Assembly (NCBI GenBank): GCA_003220435.1
Contig: QHSL01000044.1
Coordinates: 1 to 53,103, forward strand
Direction of reading: 5' to 3'
DNA from: Candidatus Rokuibacteriota bacterium
GTDB lineage: Bacteria; Methylomirabilota; Methylomirabilia; Rokubacteriales; CSP1-6
Length of the DNA stretch: 53,103 bases
Shown: piece after piece, positions 50,355 through 53,103 of the stretch
How the letters are laid out: each line of letters starts with the position of its first letter
Numbering within the stretch: the stretch's first letter is position 1
Program-made: the position numbers and the translations under genes
Notes under the pieces: model-generated
What the model was told of the DNA's origin: nothing
What the model saw: the letters and a program-made list of their open reading frames with translations, nothing else
The model's database searches: none

Positions 50355-53103
50355 ATGGTTTGGGAAGGCCGCCGTCTCACTCGCGCCGCTCTCCTCGTCG
50401 CAATGCTTGGCACGATCCTGCTGCAGCCCGTGCCGGGCGCCGCTCAGTCGCTGCCCCAGCTCCCGCAGGTGTTCCTGGACACGACCTATGTGTCGCCCAC
50501 CGGCTCGGTCATCACCGTCGCGGCCGGCGGCGATTTCCAGGCGGCGCTCAACGCGGCCCAGCCCGGGAGCGTGATCGTCCTCCAGGCCGGGGCAACCTTC
50601 ACAGGCAACTTCACCCTGCCGGCCAACGCCGGGCCGGGGTGGATCTACATCGTCTCCTCGGCCCTGGCCTCGATGCCGGAGGGTACGCGCGTCACCCCGG
50701 CCCAGACCGCCCTCATGCCGAAGATCGTGACGCCGAATTCTTCGTCGGCGATCACCAGTGGCGGCGGCTCACAGCTCTATCGCCTCGCCGGGCTCGAGAT
50801 CACCGGCACGCTGACCAACACCGGCAGCATGCAGTACAACCTCGTCATGTTCGGTGGGCAAAGCAACCACGACTTCGTTCTCGACCGCAGCTACATCCAT
50901 GGCCAGCCGTACGGCAACTATAAACGGGGCGTCGAGTTGGAGGCCTCCCGCGTGGCGGTCATCGACTCCTGGATCGACGACATCCACGCCGACGCGGATG
51001 AGTCGCATGGCATTATTTCCTGGAACGGGCCAGGCCCCTACAAGATCGTCAACAATACGATCCGTGCGGCGGCCATCAACATGATGTTCGGCCCGAGCGC
51101 GGGCACGATTGCCTCGGACATCGAGATTCGACGCAATAACCTGGAGAAGCCCTGGTCCTGGCGCGTCGGCGACCCGAGTTTTGCGGGCCAACACTGGACG
51201 GTGAAGAACATCCTCGAGCTCAAAAACGCCCAGCGGGTGCTGATCGACGGCAATCTTCTTCAAAACTGCTGGGTCGACCCGCAGGCCGCGTTCGGGCAGC
51301 AAGGGGCGAACGGCTTTGTGCTCACGGCGCGCAACCAGTGGGGCTCGTGCAGCTGGTGCCCGGTGGCGGACGTGACAATCACGAATAACATCATCCAGCA
51401 CGTGGGCCGCGGCATCGGGATCGCGAACCTGGGCGGCAGCGTGATGGAGCGCATCCTCGTGCGCAACAATCTCTGGCTCGACGTCTCGGCCTCGTTGAAC
51501 GACGGGATCGTGTTCATGTCCTACGCCGACAACGACATCACGATCGACCACAACACCGCGTTCCAAGACGGTGCAGCGATCTGGACCTCCGGCGGGGGAC
51601 CGTTCGCCTTCACGAACAACTTGCAGTATGTCGGCGGCGGCGTCCAGGGCGGCTCGTCGCCAAGCACGAACACGCACAATGTCGAGATCGGCGGCCCTGG
51701 CAACTTCCCGACGGCGGGCAACTTCTTCCCCTCCCTAACGGCCGTCGGCTTCTCGGATTTCGCGGGTGGCAACTACGCTCTCGCAGCCGGGAGTCCCTAT
51801 AGGACGGCCGCCACGGACGGCACCGATATCGGGGTCGACTTCAACGCGCTGAACGCCGCGACTGCATGTACGCTCAGCGGCGCCTGCGGAGGTACTCCAC
51901 CTCCCCCGCCGCCGCCCCCCCCGCCGCCGCCCGCGACTGGCGTATCTCTGTCGCCCACCAGCCTCGATTTCGGATCGGTCACCGCAGGAACGACCAGCGC
52001 CGAGAGGGGGGTCTGGGTGACGAACACCGGCACCACCGGCATCTCGGTGAGCGGCATCACCGTATCGGGACCCTTTGCGCTCTCGCGCACCGATTGCTCC
52101 TCGACATCCACCTGGAACGGCGTCATGGCGCCCGGCACCCACTGCAACGCCTGGGTGGTGTTTGCTCCGGTAGCATCCGGCAGCCCCACGGGAACCCTGA
52201 AGGTCATTGCAGCAGGAACGTCCAAGACGGCGGCGCTCTCGGGCACCGGCACGACTCCGCCCGGGGTGTCTGTCTCGCCCAGCAGCGCCACGATCGCTTC
52301 CGGCGGAACTCAGCAGTTCGCCGCCACGGTCACCGGTACCACCAGTAGCGCGGTGACCTGGACAGCCAGCCAGGGTACGATCGCAAGCACCGGGCTCTAT
52401 GCGGCCCCCACCGTCAGCGCCAACACCACGGCGACGGTGACCGCCACGAGTGTGGCCACTCCCACCATGTCCGCCAGCGTCTCGGTCGCGATCACGAATC
52501 CGCCTCCGCCATCAGGCTCTTTCTCACTGTCGCCCACCAGTGTCTCCTTCGGCTCGGTCAACATCGGAACGACCAGCGCCAAGAAGAATGTCTGGGTGAC
52601 GAACACCGGCACCACCGGCCTCTCGGTGAGCGGCATCACCGTTTCGGGACCCTTCACGCTCTCCAGCACCGATTGCTCCCCGACATCCACCTGGAACGGC
52701 GTCATGGCGCCCGGTACCCACTGCAACGTCTGGGTGGTGTTTGCTCCGGTAACATCCGGCAGCGCCACGGGAACGCTGACGGTCACGGCGGCCGGAACTT
52801 CCAAGACGGTGGCACTCTCAGGCGCCGGCCTGTCGTCATCGGGCTCGTTCTCCCTGTCGCGCACCAGTGTCTCCTTCGGCTCGGTCAACATCGGAACGAC
52901 CAGCGCCAAGAAGAATGTCTGGGTGACGAACACCGGCACCACCGGCCTCTCGGTGAGCGGCATCACCGTTTCGGGGCCCTTCACGCTCTCCAGCACCGAT
53001 TGCTCCCCGACATCCACCTGGAACGGCGTCATGGCGCCCGGTACCCACTGCAACGTCTGGGTGGTGTTTGCTCCGGTAACATCCGGCAGCGCCACGGGAA
53101 CGC
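50355..53103 (+). CDS. Exported right-handed beta-helix surface protein with Ig-like and choice-of-anchor D-type repeats (partial, 3' end outside window)
   Basis: The frame is open from ATG 50355 to the right edge (over 900 residues). A signal peptide (RAALLVAMLGTILLQPVPGA, cut near AQS) leads to a parallel beta-helix (about 45-500) with stacked strands such as DFVLDRSYIHG, ASDIEIRRNNLEKPW, ADVTITNNIIQHVGRGIGI and NDITIDHNTAF. After a polyproline linker (about 515-525) come modules of about 109 residues with DFGSVTAGTTS or SFGSVNIGTTSAKKNVWVTN and WVVFAPVTSG (choice-of-anchor D/DUF1573-like). A bacterial Ig-like domain (SSATIASGGTQQFAATV) is inserted between copies 1 and 2. It is probably a secreted or surface-bound adhesin or matrix component. 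The C-terminal anchor is not visible. It is controlled by the c-di-GMP riboswitch upstream. Confidence 0.92.
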   Translation, partial: MVWEGRRLTRAALLVAMLGTILLQPVPGAAQSLPQLPQVFLDTTYVSPTGSVITVAAGGDFQAALNAAQPGSVIVLQAGATFTGNFTLPANAGPGWIYIVSSALASMPEGTRVTPAQTALMPKIVTPNSSSAITSGGGSQLYRLAGLEITGTLTNTGSMQYNLVMFGGQSNHDFVLDRSYIHGQPYGNYKRGVELEASRVAVIDSWIDDIHADADESHGIISWNGPGPYKIVNNTIRAAAINMMFGPSAGTIASDIEIRRNNLEKPWSWRVGDPSFAGQHWTVKNILELKNAQRVLIDGNLLQNCWVDPQAAFGQQGANGFVLTARNQWGSCSWCPVADVTITNNIIQHVGRGIGIANLGGSVMERILVRNNLWLDVSASLNDGIVFMSYADNDITIDHNTAFQDGAAIWTSGGGPFAFTNNLQYVGGGVQGGSSPSTNTHNVEIGGPGNFPTAGNFFPSLTAVGFSDFAGGNYALAAGSPYRTAATDGTDIGVDFNALNAATACTLSGACGGTPPPPPPPPPPPPATGVSLSPTSLDFGSVTAGTTSAERGVWVTNTGTTGISVSGITVSGPFALSRTDCSSTSTWNGVMAPGTHCNAWVVFAPVASGSPTGTLKVIAAGTSKTAALSGTGTTPPGVSVSPSSATIASGGTQQFAATVTGTTSSAVTWTASQGTIASTGLYAAPTVSANTTATVTATSVATPTMSASVSVAITNPPPPSGSFSLSPTSVSFGSVNIGTTSAKKNVWVTNTGTTGLSVSGITVSGPFTLSSTDCSPTSTWNGVMAPGTHCNVWVVFAPVTSGSATGTLTVTAAGTSKTVALSGAGLSSSGSFSLSRTSVSFGSVNIGTTSAKKNVWVTNTGTTGLSVSGITVSGPFTLSSTDCSPTSTWNGVMAPGTHCNVWVVFAPVTSGSATGT
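52531..53103 (+). repeat. Near-identical 327-bp tandem module repeats in the surface protein
   Basis: The module starting near 52536 recurs at 52863 (327 bp, 109 residues later). The 241 comparable bases to the window edge differ at one position (GGGACCC versus GGGGCCC near 52660 and 52987). An older, more divergent copy starts near 51957. Such identity at DNA level points to recent duplication or gene conversion, and more copies may lie beyond 53103. Confidence 0.9.

Overview
The window is GC-rich (roughly two-thirds G+C or more), densely packed bacterial chromosome with many 4-bp ATGA/GTGA gene overlaps and several GTG/TTG starts. The gene mix (bacterial NHEJ, a large zinc-ribbon/cyclase/ATPase regulator, luciferase-like monooxygenase and acyl-CoA ligase genes, assimilatory sulfate reduction, F420-type PPOX protein, c-di-GMP riboswitch) fits an uncultured soil or subsurface lineage such as Candidatus Rokubacteria/Methylomirabilota. 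That placement is inference; no rRNA or tRNA gene was seen.

Layout. 1-4.4 kb: a CheB-CheR fusion running off the left edge, a response-regulator remnant, a LysR regulator with a palindromic operator, and a GNAT acetyltransferase whose 5' end is occupied by short repeats. 4.4-6.1 kb: class III aminotransferase and a DinB-like protein. 6.1-11.3 kb: a non-homologous end-joining locus, with ku divergent from a CPBP protease-ligD pair; ligD carries a 37-bp inverted-repeat element in its interdomain linker. 11.4-16.4 kb: a complete pyruvate dehydrogenase operon (E1 alpha, E1 beta, E2, E3) ending in a tiny membrane protein. 16.4-19.6 kb: pyroglutamyl peptidase, a HAD phosphatase, a small Cys-rich protein, and a MurA with Asp in place of the fosfomycin-target Cys. 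19.7-24.0 kb: a broken methanethiol-oxidase (SBP56) gene followed by SCO1, a rhodanese, a P450 and a PPOX protein. 24.0-24.3 kb: three tandem ~87-bp repeats. 24.3-31.9 kb (minus): the cyclase/ATPase regulator with a probable CTG start, DUF4242, and an acyl-CoA synthetase/LLM/NHL/VOC operon. 32.0-38.6 kb: a Tat-exported cyclase-family enzyme on plus, then a seven-gene minus-strand sulfur operon (APS reductase, zinc ribbon, sulfite/nitrite reductase, two siroheme enzymes, ATP-grasp ligase, 1-Cys peroxiredoxin) preceded by an attenuator-like terminator. 38.9-49.7 kb: PrpE, an MFS transporter, MscL with an added zinc ribbon, a lipoprotein, zinc alcohol dehydrogenase, DUF748/AsmA-like protein, enoyl-CoA hydratase, TauE, a second DinB and a SnoaL-like protein.

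50.2-53.1 kb holds the most striking element. A c-di-GMP-I (GEMM) riboswitch with a visible alternative-helix expression platform sits directly before a large exported protein that runs off the right edge. That protein has a signal peptide, a right-handed parallel beta-helix, a polyproline linker and Ig-like/choice-of-anchor D-type modules, two of which are almost identical tandem copies. A possible sigma-54 promoter lies just upstream. The likely meaning is second-messenger control of a surface or matrix protein.
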